From Lachnoanaerobaculum sp. OBRC5-5 (GTDB taxonomy: Bacteria; Bacillota; Clostridia; Lachnospirales; Lachnospiraceae): a stretch of 64,000 nucleotides of DNA. Made by a program: the position numbers and the translations under genes. The notes below the pieces were generated by a model, which saw only the letters and a list, made by a program, of their open reading frames with translations, made no database searches and was not told the origin of the DNA. The stretch lies in contig NZ_JH815185.1 of assembly GCF_000296385.1 (NCBI RefSeq), positions 2,831,852 through 2,895,851 of the forward strand, read 5' to 3'. Of this stretch, positions 17,410 through 25,821 are shown piece after piece; position 1 is the stretch's first letter; every line of letters starts with the position of its first letter.

Positions 17410-18057
17410 ATGAAATTATTATTGACGGCTTTTGACCCTTTCGGTGGTGATGCTATAAATCCTGCGCTTGAGGCAGTGAAGCTTGTAGCTGATAAAATCG
17501 GAAGATTTGATATCGTAAAGCTGGAAGTACCTACTGTCTTTAGAAAGTCAATAGACACAGTTGCAAAGGCTATTGAAGAGGAAAAACCTGATGTAGTTCT
17601 TTGTATAGGACAGGCAGGTGGAAGATTTGAGATAACACCTGAGAGAGTTGCTATTAATGTGGATGATGCCAGAATAAAGGACAATGAGGGCAATCAGCCT
17701 ATAGATACAAAGATTTTTGAAGACGGAGAGAATGCTTACTTTACCACACTTCCTATAAAGGCCATGGTAGAAGCAATCAGAGAGGCAAATCTTCCGGCTA
17801 CAGTATCTAATACGGCAGGAACCTTTGTATGTAATCATTTGATGTATGGTGTACTCTATACATTGGCAAAAAAATATCCTCATATAAAGGGTGGATTTAC
17901 ACATGTTCCTTTTATACCTGAACAGGTAGCAAGAAGAACACCTGTGGCTCCTTATATGGCACTCGAGGACATAAAGAGAGGACTTGAAGCCGCAATAGCC
18001 GCGATTGATAAAAATTTAGATGCGGATATAAATGTAAACGGCGGTAAAGAGTTTTAA
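17410..18057 (+). CDS. pcp: Pyroglutamyl-peptidase I
   Basis: This 215-aa cysteine peptidase of family C15 removes N-terminal pyroglutamate from peptides in the cytoplasm. The catalytic triad is visible: E78 in ITPERV, C141 in [10 protein letters not shown] and H165 in [10 protein letters not shown]. Length is normal for the family. An AAAGGAT site precedes the ATG. It is the last gene of the DUF969-DUF979 operon and is followed by a strong terminator. Confidence 0.95.
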   Translation: MKLLLTAFDPFGGDAINPALEAVKLVADKIGRFDIVKLEVPTVFRKSIDTVAKAIEEEKPDVVLCIGQAGGRFEITPERVAINVDDARIKDNEGNQPIDTKIFEDGENAYFTTLPIKAMVEAIREANLPATVSNTAGTFVCNHLMYGVLYTLAKKYPHIKGGFTHVPFIPEQVARRTPVAPYMALEDIKRGLEAAIAAIDKNLDADINVNGGKEF

Positions 18058-18070
18058 TAAGTTTAATAAA

Positions 18071-18102
18071 AACCTGCTTTGAGAAAACGAAGCAGGTTTT
18101 TT
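18071..18102 (+). terminator. Terminator after pcp
   Basis: AACCTGCTT and AAGCAGGTT form a 9-bp stem, followed by a T-run. It ends the DUF969 operon. Confidence 0.9.
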
Positions 18103-18225
18103 AATGCAAAAAAATTGTGTAAAATAAATTTATAAAATTAACAATTGTTACAGAAAAAGTTTGAAAAAAATACTATACTGAAAGAGTAATGAAGGTTAAA
18201 GCTTTTTACCATAAAGGAGAAGAAT

Positions 18226-18570
18226 ATGGATAAGTTTTTAAAGAATATTAACCATGAAGAAGTTTTAAAGTTGGCTGATTTGGTTCAGGCAACAGACGGA
18301 CAGGTGGTTTCAAAGACCTTGGCACAGAACAAGTATGTCAGCATTACAGTTTTCGCATTTACAAAGGGTGAGGAAATTTCAACTCATGAGTCTGACGGAG
18401 ATGCTTTGGTTACAGTGCTTGAGGGAACAGGAAAGTTTATTGTAGACGGAAAAGAATATATATTAAATGCAGGAGAGAGCGTGGTGATGCCGGCAAGAAA
18501 GCCGCATTCGGTTCATGCGATTGAGAGCTTTAAAATGCAGCTTACAGTAGTTTTCCCGTTAGAAAGATAA
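18226..18570 (+). CDS. Small cupin-domain protein
   Basis: This 114-aa protein is a single cupin barrel. The metal-binding cupin motif 1 is seen in STHESDGDALVTVLEG, and motif 2 in GESVVMPARKPHSVHAIE. Such proteins may bind a metal or small ligand and act as sensors or isomerases. The ATG has a clear AAAGGAG site. The next gene begins 26 bp downstream, so it is probably the first gene of a three-gene unit with the unknown protein and the hemerythrin. Confidence 0.85.
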   Translation: MDKFLKNINHEEVLKLADLVQATDGQVVSKTLAQNKYVSITVFAFTKGEEISTHESDGDALVTVLEGTGKFIVDGKEYILNAGESVVMPARKPHSVHAIESFKMQLTVVFPLER

Positions 18571-18596
18571 AATAAATTAAGTAAAGGAATAAAGAT

Positions 18597-19205
18597 ATGA
18601 GTGCAATACTGGGTCCAATACATCATTGGCTTTTTAGAAAGATAAAGATACAAAACGATTTAACAAATGCTTTAATAGCAACAGCAAAGGATAAGGGCTT
18701 GAATGTAGCGGCTCTTGCCGATATAGATGAGAAGTTCGGTTCACTTCCTGAGGGCGATCTTGGAAATATAATTGATCCGACAAATATACATGGTTGGTTA
18801 CAGGATAAGATAGCCATAGTAGAGAGAAGACTTGCATATGTTGCAAAGAATCTTACAGAGGGAAATGCTGATGCAATCGGCATTATATGTGAGCGCGCAA
18901 GAGCTTTCGGCAAAGAGAATGCTATCGAAAGCGGAGCTTCTCCTGTTGACGGTTTTGAGTATTATGAGAATACATTTGTAAGCGGAATGCCATGCGACGG
19001 TGTAAATATGGTTGTGAATGAGGACAGTGATGAGCTTATGTGGCAGGAAACTGTAGATATTCACAAGCAGTACTGGGACGAAGTAGGTGCAAATGTAGCA
19101 CTGTTTTATGAAATAAGAAATGCCATGATTGAAGGCGTGTTTGACGGTAGCGGTCTGACATATTACGCTTTGGGAAATGGCTCATATAAGTTAGTAAGGG
19201 AGTAA
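18597..19205 (+). CDS. Conserved protein of unknown function next to hemerythrin
   Basis: I do not recognise a named family for this 202-aa soluble protein. It begins with a distinctive GPIHHWLFRKI segment and has further aromatic and acidic motifs (DIHKQYWDEVG). No signal peptide or membrane segment is visible. Its stop is two bases before the hemerythrin start, so the two are co-translated, which suggests a shared role in oxygen, iron or nitrosative stress. The His/Trp-rich N terminus could bind metal. That is speculation. Confidence 0.7.
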   Translation: MSAILGPIHHWLFRKIKIQNDLTNALIATAKDKGLNVAALADIDEKFGSLPEGDLGNIIDPTNIHGWLQDKIAIVERRLAYVAKNLTEGNADAIGIICERARAFGKENAIESGASPVDGFEYYENTFVSGMPCDGVNMVVNEDSDELMWQETVDIHKQYWDEVGANVALFYEIRNAMIEGVFDGSGLTYYALGNGSYKLVRE

Positions 19206-19206
19206 T

Positions 19207-19770
19207 ATGTACGGAATAGAAATTTTAGTAGATGAACACAAGAATATAGTAGAGTTTTGCAAGAGCATGAAGTCTATGTGCTGCTCAATCATAGAGGGAA
19301 ATGAAGTAGATGCGAAGCTCGTAAAAGAATGCGTGGCTTTCGGTAAGACATATGCGGACCACCTTCATCACGGAAAGGAAGAGAAAATCCTTTTCAAAAT
19401 AATGCTTGAAAAGCTGGGTCCTGTAGCAGATAAACTTATCAGAAACGGTATGCTTGTAGAGCATGACCTTGGAAGACTTCATATGAACGAGCTTTTAGAA
19501 GCTGCCGACAGATATGAAAAAGATCCGTCCACGTTAAATAAGCTCGATATAATCACAAATGCTGCCGGATATGCTACACTTCTTAACAGACATATAGGAA
19601 AAGAGGATGAAGTAGTATATACATTTGCCGAGAGAGCTTTATCGGCTGAGGACAAAGAGAGAGTCGATGTAGAAACTAAAGAGTTTGATGAAGATCCTGA
19701 GAATAAAGCAAATGTGGCTAAATACCTTGAGTGGTTTGAGGGATTCAGAAGAAAATATCCTGCAAGATAA
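19207..19770 (+). CDS. Hemerythrin-domain protein
   Basis: This 187-aa four-helix protein has iron ligands spaced as in hemerythrins: His in DEHKNIVEF, the HLHHGKEE cluster, EHDLGRLH and RHIGKEDEVV. Such proteins carry a di-iron centre that binds oxygen or nitric oxide, or helps repair iron-sulfur centres. In an anaerobe it is likely protective. It closes the cupin-unknown-hemerythrin unit and is followed by a long terminator hairpin. Confidence 0.9.
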   Translation: MYGIEILVDEHKNIVEFCKSMKSMCCSIIEGNEVDAKLVKECVAFGKTYADHLHHGKEEKILFKIMLEKLGPVADKLIRNGMLVEHDLGRLHMNELLEAADRYEKDPSTLNKLDIITNAAGYATLLNRHIGKEDEVVYTFAERALSAEDKERVDVETKEFDEDPENKANVAKYLEWFEGFRRKYPAR

Positions 19771-19791
19771 AAATATAGATTTATAATTTAT

Positions 19792-19854
19792 AGAATTAAG
19801 AAGAACATTTAATCAAGATTTTTGTAAAAGATGTTTTTCTTAATTCTTTTTTTA
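19792..19854 (+). terminator. Terminator after the hemerythrin gene
   Basis: A 17-bp stem with one wobble pair (AGAATTAAGAAGAACAT with its partner at 19831-19847) is followed by seven T. The rest of the gap to 20041 is AT-rich, and I see no gene there. Confidence 0.9.
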
Positions 19855-20041
19855 GGTAAGATATATTTTGTATTGCTCATACTTTAATATAAAAATTTGA
19901 GTATGCTTTATTTAGAGTATATAGTATGATTATAATCAAAGATTTTTTAAAGATTGTTAAATGCTTTTATGAGGTAATTACAACTGAAAATCAACCGGAT
20001 GAGTTTAGTAGATATATTTTGCGAAGGGAGAGTATTGATTT

Positions 20042-20416
20042 ATGTTTTCAATATTGGGGGCGGTATTGTTTGGAGTTATAGCAATTATGACAGTTCTTGT
20101 TGCCTGCGGTTTGCCTTTGGGTGAGTTTACAATGGGTGGACAATATAAAATATTACCAAAGAAACTTAGAGTTGTTGCAGTTATTTCAGTGGCTATCCAA
20201 ATTTTTGCGATGATAATTATATTGCAAGCCGGAGGCTTTATTTCCTTGTGGTTTCCTTTTAAGGTTACTAAATATATTTGTTTCTTTTTTGCCGTTTACC
20301 TATCTCTTAATACTATTATGAATATGATTTCAAAAAGTAGGAAAGAAAAATATGTTATGACTCCGATTTCGCTTATAGCCGGGATATGCTTTTGGATAAC
20401 GGCATTTCAGATGTAG
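20042..20416 (+). CDS. Small four-helix membrane protein of unknown function
   Basis: This 124-aa protein has four predicted hydrophobic segments (about 3-25, 43-65, 72-93 and 103-121) with a short polar loop containing GGQYKILPKK. I do not recognise a functional family. The ATG is preceded by GGGAGAG. It stands alone between a terminator and a broken acetyltransferase gene. Confidence 0.65.
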   Translation: MFSILGAVLFGVIAIMTVLVACGLPLGEFTMGGQYKILPKKLRVVAVISVAIQIFAMIIILQAGGFISLWFPFKVTKYICFFFAVYLSLNTIMNMISKSRKEKYVMTPISLIAGICFWITAFQM

Positions 20417-20523
20417 TATGTAAAATGAGGATAATCTATAATTTTTAAAATAATGTAGTTTAGAGTTGTTAGAATATAAGCCAAGAATAAAATTATGACT
20501 GTGTTTTAAAGAAAGGAAAAAAT

Positions 20524-20918
20524 ATGATAACTTATGAGATTGCAAGAAACTTTGATATAGAAAAATAATTGAAGTATTTGAAAGCTCGGGTATAATAAGA
20601 CCTACAAAAGAAAAAGAGCGTATAAGGTCTATGTTTGAAAATGCAAATCTTATCTACTTTGCTTACAATAATGGGGAACTTATAGGGCTTGCAAGATGTG
20701 TTACAGACTTTAGCTACTGCTGTTATCTTTCAGATTTAGCAGTAAAAAAAGAGTATCAAAAACAAGGTGTTGGAAAAAAACTTATAGAAAAGGTGAGAGA
20801 GCATATAGGAGAAAAAGTATCGCTAATACTACTTTCAGCAAATCCCGCTATGAATTATTATCCTAAAATAGATTTTGAAAAAGCAGATAATGCATTTATA
20901 ATTAAAAGAAAATCATAA
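20524..20918 (+). pseudogene. GNAT acetyltransferase gene with one-base frameshift
   Basis: An ATG at 20524, preceded by AAAGGAAAA, opens a frame that reads MITYEIARNFDIEK and stops. The downstream frame reads IIEVFESSGIIRPTKEKER, then the GNAT core (YLSDLAVKKEYQKQGVGKKL) to 20918. Adding one A to the A-tract at 20561-20565 joins them into a normal GNAT of about 131 aa. Either the gene is broken by a one-base deletion or the assembly has a homopolymer error. The downstream part alone (from 20631, 95 aa) would lack the first strand and helix. Confidence 0.8.
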
Positions 20919-20966
20919 CAGGAACAAGTATAGTCAGGTTAAATGAAGAATTTGAGGAAATTGAAG

Positions 20967-21422
20967 ATGGGAATTAGAATTGAGAAAGGAATCAATAAAA
21001 ATAATATTGAACTTTTATGTAGTTGGTCCAATGAACTGGGTTCTGTCTTTCAGGAGCAATGGATGGGTACACAAGTTTCATATCCGTTGAACTATGAGAA
21101 AATTGAAAAATTGGAAAATAAATTTTCTATTTTCAATGAAGAAGAGTTCATCGGAATGATACAAGAGGTTCGAATCGAAGAAGATAATATTCATATAGGT
21201 AGATTTGTATTAAATCCTAAAAAAACAGGATTGGGTTTTGGAACAGAGGCATTGAAAGAATTTATAGATTTTATTTTCAAAGATAAAAATATTAGAAGCA
21301 TTTCTTTAACTGTTTTTGATTTTAATAAAAATGCAAAGCAGATTTATGATAAGCTTGGATTTGTGGTTGATGAAGTAATTGAAACTCCAAAACTGAGATA
21401 TATTATGAGAAAATATAGATAA
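20967..21422 (+). CDS. GNAT-family N-acetyltransferase
   Basis: This 151-aa protein (159 aa if begun at 20943) has the acetyl-CoA fold of the GNAT family. The strand GMIQEVRIEEDNIHIGRFVL leads to the pyrophosphate-binding loop KKTGLGFGTEALKEF, followed by DFNKNAKQIYDKLGF. It resembles the RimJ/RimL-like acyltransferases. GAGG nine bases before the ATG at 20967 favours that start. The substrate is unknown. Confidence 0.75.
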   Translation: MGIRIEKGINKNNIELLCSWSNELGSVFQEQWMGTQVSYPLNYEKIEKLENKFSIFNEEEFIGMIQEVRIEEDNIHIGRFVLNPKKTGLGFGTEALKEFIDFIFKDKNIRSISLTVFDFNKNAKQIYDKLGFVVDEVIETPKLRYIMRKYR

Positions 21423-21542
21423 ATCCGAGTTTATTGTACGAAAAGGAAGTAGAAGCAAATCGCCGATACTTCTTTTTTATTTCGGAAAATGGAAAGAAGC
21501 ATTTAGGAGAAGAATTTAGATTGAAATCGTTAAGTACATTTG

Positions 21543-21571
21543 TTGACATTTGAAAACGATTTTACTATAAT
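21543..21571 (+). promoter_or_regulatory. Strong sigma-A promoter of the carotenoid operon
   Basis: TTGACA (21543-21548) and TATAAT (21566-21571) are perfect consensus hexamers with 17-bp spacing, one of the best promoters in the window. Confidence 0.92.
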
Positions 21572-21621
21572 AACCAAATTAGATATTTCATATATAAAAA
21601 TTATTAATATTTTATTACTGC

Positions 21622-21696
21622 GATTCATTGTCCCATATGGGAGACACGAGCCGATGATTCTCGTAGTGATTTTTTGAGGCGGATAAAACCGCTATT
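21622..21696 (+). promoter_or_regulatory. Structured 5' leader of the carotenoid operon
   Basis: The leader of about 130 nt holds three short dyads in a row: GTCCC/GGGAGAC around 21630-21645, ACGAG/CTCGT near 21645-21664 followed by a T-rich stretch (21671-21676), and GCGG/CCGC just before the AGGAGG site. The second looks like a weak terminator, so attenuation is possible. It matches no riboswitch class I can recall. Confidence 0.4.
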
Positions 21697-21707
21697 GGAG
21701 GAGGATC

Positions 21708-23216
21708 ATGAAAAGAGTATTGGTTATAGGAGCCGGAATAGGCGGACTTTCGGCAGCAATTCGTCTTCAAAATGTTGGGTATCAGGTGGAAATCTATGAG
21801 AAAAATGCTGTTCCCGGGGGAAAGATGCATCGATTGGAATTCGAAGGGCATTCTTTTGATGTGGGACCGACATTGGTTATGATGCCGTCAATCTATCGAG
21901 AGATTTTTGAAATCGCAGGACGCAATCCGGACGACTATATTCCCATGTCCAAATTGAATCCGATGTATCATGTCTATTTTAATTCGTCGCCTTTAAGATT
22001 TTATTCACTTTCCAACGATTTGGAAGAACTGCATAATATTTTTGAGAATAAGGGCTTTGTAAATTCGAGGGGATTCTATGATTATCTCAGTTCGATTTAT
22101 AAGCGTTATCAAATTGCCTTGGAGCATTTTATCACAAGACCTTTTAGGCACAGGCGTGATTTTTATAATCCGAAGGTTCTTTGGAATGCACTGAAATTGA
22201 AAACTTTTGACAGTGCCGACCAAATGATGTCAAAGTTCATACCCGATAAAGACCTTCAACAGATGCTTAGCTTCCAGACACTCTATATCGGAGTTTCTCC
22301 AAAGAAGGGACCTTCTTTATATAATATTATTCCGATGATTGAGTTACTTTACGGAGTTTGGTTTATCAAGGGTGGAATGTTTACGATGGCTAGTCAAATG
22401 GCAAAACTGTTTGAAGAACTTGGAGGAGTGATTCATTACGATATGCCTGTAGAAAAAATTATTACTAAAGATAAAAAGGTGAAAGGAATTTCAGTTTCAG
22501 GGAAAGAAATTCTGTCTGATTATGTGATTTGTAATGCCGATTTCCCCTATGCAATGAAACATCTGATTCGTGATGATGCCTGTAGGGGTAAGTATAATTC
22601 GGCTAAAATAGATGCTATGGATTATTCCTGCTCCTGCCTTGTGTTTTATTGGGGAGTTGAAGGAGTTTATCCTGAGCTTGCTGCACACACCTTTGTAATC
22701 GCAAATGATTTGGATTCAAATTTGGAAAGTATCTTTGACGGAAGTAAGATTAAAGAGCCATCAGTATATCTTCACATTCCTTCAAATGTGGATCCGTCGA
22801 TGGCACCTGAAGGCAAGTCTTCTTTTTACCTGCTTATTCCGGTATCGGATGTTGTGGCATCACAGTATGAATGGGATGATGAAACTGTAAATTATTATAG
22901 AGAGCAGGCAATTTCAACTTTGGAGAAGTTACCTGCACTAAAAAATTTGAGAGATAAAATTTCCTCGGAGAGATATTTTACACCACGAGATTTTATGACT
23001 TCGTTCAATGCCTACCGAGGTGCGACTTTCGGATTGCAACCTACTTTGATGCAAAGCAATCATTTGAGACCTCAGGCAAAATGTCTTTCCTGCGAAGGTT
23101 TGTATTTTACAGGCAGCAGTACTCACCCGGGAGCAGGTGTACCGATTGTCATGCAGAGTGGAAAAATATGTGCACAGGAACTCCGTCTTGATGTGGAAGG
23201 AGCGGATTTCTCATGA
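21708..23216 (+). CDS. Phytoene/diapophytoene desaturase (CrtI/CrtN family)
   Basis: This 502-aa flavoprotein has the FAD-binding motif at the N terminus (VLVIGAGIGGLSAAIRLQ) and the family C-terminal signature YFTGSSTHPGAGVPIVMQSG. It should introduce conjugated double bases' precursors, that is double bonds, into a colourless C30 or C40 carotene at the membrane. It has a strong AGGAGG site and overlaps the synthase gene by 4 bp. Only one desaturase is present. C30 versus C40 chain length cannot be told from sequence by eye. Confidence 0.92.
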   Translation: MKRVLVIGAGIGGLSAAIRLQNVGYQVEIYEKNAVPGGKMHRLEFEGHSFDVGPTLVMMPSIYREIFEIAGRNPDDYIPMSKLNPMYHVYFNSSPLRFYSLSNDLEELHNIFENKGFVNSRGFYDYLSSIYKRYQIALEHFITRPFRHRRDFYNPKVLWNALKLKTFDSADQMMSKFIPDKDLQQMLSFQTLYIGVSPKKGPSLYNIIPMIELLYGVWFIKGGMFTMASQMAKLFEELGGVIHYDMPVEKIITKDKKVKGISVSGKEILSDYVICNADFPYAMKHLIRDDACRGKYNSAKIDAMDYSCSCLVFYWGVEGVYPELAAHTFVIANDLDSNLESIFDGSKIKEPSVYLHIPSNVDPSMAPEGKSSFYLLIPVSDVVASQYEWDDETVNYYREQAISTLEKLPALKNLRDKISSERYFTPRDFMTSFNAYRGATFGLQPTLMQSNHLRPQAKCLSCEGLYFTGSSTHPGAGVPIVMQSGKICAQELRLDVEGADFS

Positions 23217-24190
23217 ATATAGAATCATCATATCAGGTAGCGGAATCAATTATGAGAAAATGTGCTTCAAGTTTCTATGCGGCTTTTGGTAAAATTGAGA
23301 GAGCAAAGTTTTTGGATATAGCGGCGGTATATGCTTTTTGTCGATATGCCGATGATTTAGCGGATACAAAATCTCATAGTAAGGTGATGAAGCTTCAACT
23401 CTTAAATGCTTTGGAAGAAGAAGTGAAGTCCTTGTATGAGAGGAGAAGACAGGAAGAACATTATAAAAAATATGCTTGGTGGCTTGCATTTGAGAATGCC
23501 GTTAGAATTCGTAAAATTCCACTTGAAGCATTGCTTGAGCAAATTGACGGACAGCGAAGTGATATTAATTTTAAAATCATTGAGGATAAAGAAGATTTAA
23601 TTCTGTATTGTAAAAAGGTTGCAGGTACGGTAGGCTTGATGTTGGCACCGATGCTTCGAGGCGATAAAGCTGACGGAAAATATGAATCGATTTGTGAATC
23701 TTTGGGTATTGCTATGCAGATTACAAATATTCTCAGAGATATTGGAGAAGATTTGAGAGATAGAAACAGAGTCTATATCCCACAAACCTTTATGAAAAAA
23801 TATAGTGTTACAAGGAAAGATTTAGAAAATTTATCTGCTTTACCGAGTACTTTATCAATAAGGCATTTGTTTTTCAAATCAAATTTTAGGGTAGAAGATA
23901 ATATAGTTAGTCTTTGGGAAGAGACGGCTCTGCTGTCCAAGCATTACTATGATGAATTTTATAAGCATTTGTATATGTTCAGTTTTGATGCGATTTTTCC
24001 AGTGACAGCTGCGGCTGTATATTATCAGGATATCTTAGAAGAGGTGAGAGAAAACAATTATAATTGTTTTACAAAAAGATGTTACACGAACTCCAAGAGG
24101 AAGAGAGATTTACTAAAAACAGTATCCGCCCATATTGAGAAATTTAAAAGTGAGAATTTCAACTATGAAGAAGTAAATACAGAACAATGA
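23213..24190 (+). CDS. Phytoene/dehydrosqualene synthase (CrtB/CrtM family)
   Basis: This 325-aa trans-isoprenyl diphosphate synthase condenses two prenyl diphosphates head to head. Both Asp-rich motifs are present: YADDLADTK near residue 43 and NILRDIGEDLRDRNRVYIP near 170-190. It overlaps the desaturase stop (ATGA) and lies 31 bp before the kinase-like fusion. Product chain length (C30 or C40) is not resolved. Confidence 0.92.
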   Translation: MNIESSYQVAESIMRKCASSFYAAFGKIERAKFLDIAAVYAFCRYADDLADTKSHSKVMKLQLLNALEEEVKSLYERRRQEEHYKKYAWWLAFENAVRIRKIPLEALLEQIDGQRSDINFKIIEDKEDLILYCKKVAGTVGLMLAPMLRGDKADGKYESICESLGIAMQITNILRDIGEDLRDRNRVYIPQTFMKKYSVTRKDLENLSALPSTLSIRHLFFKSNFRVEDNIVSLWEETALLSKHYYDEFYKHLYMFSFDAIFPVTAAAVYYQDILEEVRENNYNCFTKRCYTNSKRKRDLLKTVSAHIEKFKSENFNYEEVNTEQ

Positions 24191-24221
24191 AAGGCTAACT
24201 GAAGGTTAGGATAGGAAAGCT

Positions 24222-25670
24222 ATGGATATATTGTTAATAGGACTCTCTTTTTTATATATTTTTTTAGTAATCGGTTTTTCTACAATTATTTTTAGGAAGA
24301 ATCAAGGTGAACTAAGCCGTAAATTCATTCATATTATGGTAGGAAATTGGATTTTTATTTCTGTTTTTTTTACCGATGTCAAAGCGGCAATATTCGTTCC
24401 GGCGGTGTTTATCATTATTAATATATTGAGCCGAAAGTATAAATTGATTTCCTCTATGGAAAGACAGGATGACAGTTGGGGAACGGTATACTATTCAATC
24501 AGCCTTTGTGTTGCGGTGGCAGTTCATTTTGCTACCGGTTGGAATATCTTTCCGATAATCGGAATCTTGATTATGGCTTATGGTGATGGCTTGGCTGCAT
24601 TAGTCGGCAAAAAATTCGGGGGAAGAAGACAATATTCTTTTGCACCGAAAACCTTGGCAGGAAGTGTGACGGTTTTTATCGTGGCAACTGCAGTTACAAT
24701 TATAACTATTTTAACTATTGGAGAACAAAAGAATATTGTACGGATAGGAATTGGAACGGTTTACATAATCGGTCTTTGCAACGGGTTATTATCTGCATTT
24801 ATTGAAGCTGTGGGAACTAAAGGCTCAGATAATTTGACTCTGCCTCTTGGTTCGGCACTTTTTGCGACCTTGGCGTTTTATTATGGAGATATCTTCTTTT
24901 TTGTCTACTTTATATTTTCTGCCGGTGTTCTTTTGTTAAGTCTTAAGTTTAGATTGTTGACTCCCGATGGGGTTATAGCTGCAATTTTGACGGCAATAAC
25001 ACTTTATCTGTTGGGTGGTGTGTGGATTGCTATGAGCCTTTATACTTTTTACTTTCTTGGAAGCATTGTAAGCAAAATTAAAAATGACCGAAAGTTGGAA
25101 GCGAATCGATTTCAAGAATCCGGAGGTGCCAGAACATGGAAGCAGGTTGTATGCAACTCTTTGCCTGCTTGTATACTGGTATTTTGTAAATATTTTTCAC
25201 CGGAGAATATTGAGTTTTTGCTACTGAGTTTTGTGGTTTTTGCAGCGGCAAATGCTGACACATTTTCTTCAGAAATCGGTGTGCTCGGTAAGGGAAAGGT
25301 TTTTAGCATCATCACCGGAAAAAGTATTCAACGAGGAGTTTCAGGCGGAGTCAGCCGGGTAGGATTTTTTGCAGGATTTGCAGGAGGATTTTTATCGGCT
25401 TGGCTTGCTTTTCCACAGTTCGGATATCAGGGGGTTGCATTTGTGACTTTGACAGCATTCTTAGGGACTTTGATTGACAGCATTTTAGGAGCTTTGTTTC
25501 AACGAAAATATTTGACTAAAGAAGGCATTATTAGTGATAAAAAATTCTATGATAATCAAAAACCGATTAAGGGTTTTTCATGGATGTCTAATAATATAGT
25601 AAATCTAATCAGTTTATGTATTGTCGTTTTATTAGGCTATGCAATAAATCTGATTTGGAAAATTACTTAA
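24222..25670 (+). CDS. Two-domain polyprenol kinase-like / DUF92 membrane protein
   Basis: This 482-aa membrane protein joins two families. The N-terminal part (about 1-235) resembles dolichol/phytol kinases: RKFIHIMVGNW, MAYGDGLAALVGKKFG, KTLAGS and GSDNLTLPLG. The C-terminal part (about 240-482) is DUF92/TMEM19: ANADTFSSEIG, QRGVSGGVSRVG and LIDSILGALFQ. In plants the homologues VTE5 and VTE6 phosphorylate phytol to phytyl phosphate and then to the diphosphate. Here both steps could sit on one chain. Its place behind the carotenoid genes suggests salvage of an isoprenoid alcohol into the pathway, which is inference. Confidence 0.82.
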   Translation: MDILLIGLSFLYIFLVIGFSTIIFRKNQGELSRKFIHIMVGNWIFISVFFTDVKAAIFVPAVFIIINILSRKYKLISSMERQDDSWGTVYYSISLCVAVAVHFATGWNIFPIIGILIMAYGDGLAALVGKKFGGRRQYSFAPKTLAGSVTVFIVATAVTIITILTIGEQKNIVRIGIGTVYIIGLCNGLLSAFIEAVGTKGSDNLTLPLGSALFATLAFYYGDIFFFVYFIFSAGVLLLSLKFRLLTPDGVIAAILTAITLYLLGGVWIAMSLYTFYFLGSIVSKIKNDRKLEANRFQESGGARTWKQVVCNSLPACILVFCKYFSPENIEFLLLSFVVFAAANADTFSSEIGVLGKGKVFSIITGKSIQRGVSGGVSRVGFFAGFAGGFLSAWLAFPQFGYQGVAFVTLTAFLGTLIDSILGALFQRKYLTKEGIISDKKFYDNQKPIKGFSWMSNNIVNLISLCIVVLLGYAINLIWKIT

Positions 25671-25708
25671 ATGATTTAGTGATAAAAGTTTGATAGATAT
25701 TAGGCTTA

Positions 25709-25743
25709 AAAAGATTATCTGTAGATACGGGTAATCTTTTTAT
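25709..25743 (+). terminator. Terminator of the carotenoid operon
   Basis: AAAAGATTAT pairs with GTAATCTTTT around an 11-12-nt loop, with T residues following. The stem is AT-rich and of moderate strength. Confidence 0.6.
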
Positions 25744-25821
25744 GAATGAAAAGAAAACAATATCGGATTTATAGATAAAATACTAAGGTGTATATATGAA
25801 TATTTTAAAAGAGGCGTGTAT

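Noticed and set aside
20550-20580. Programmed frameshifting in the GNAT gene
   Set aside because: The A-tract is only five bases with no slippery heptamer or downstream structure that I can see. A one-base deletion or sequencing error is simpler.
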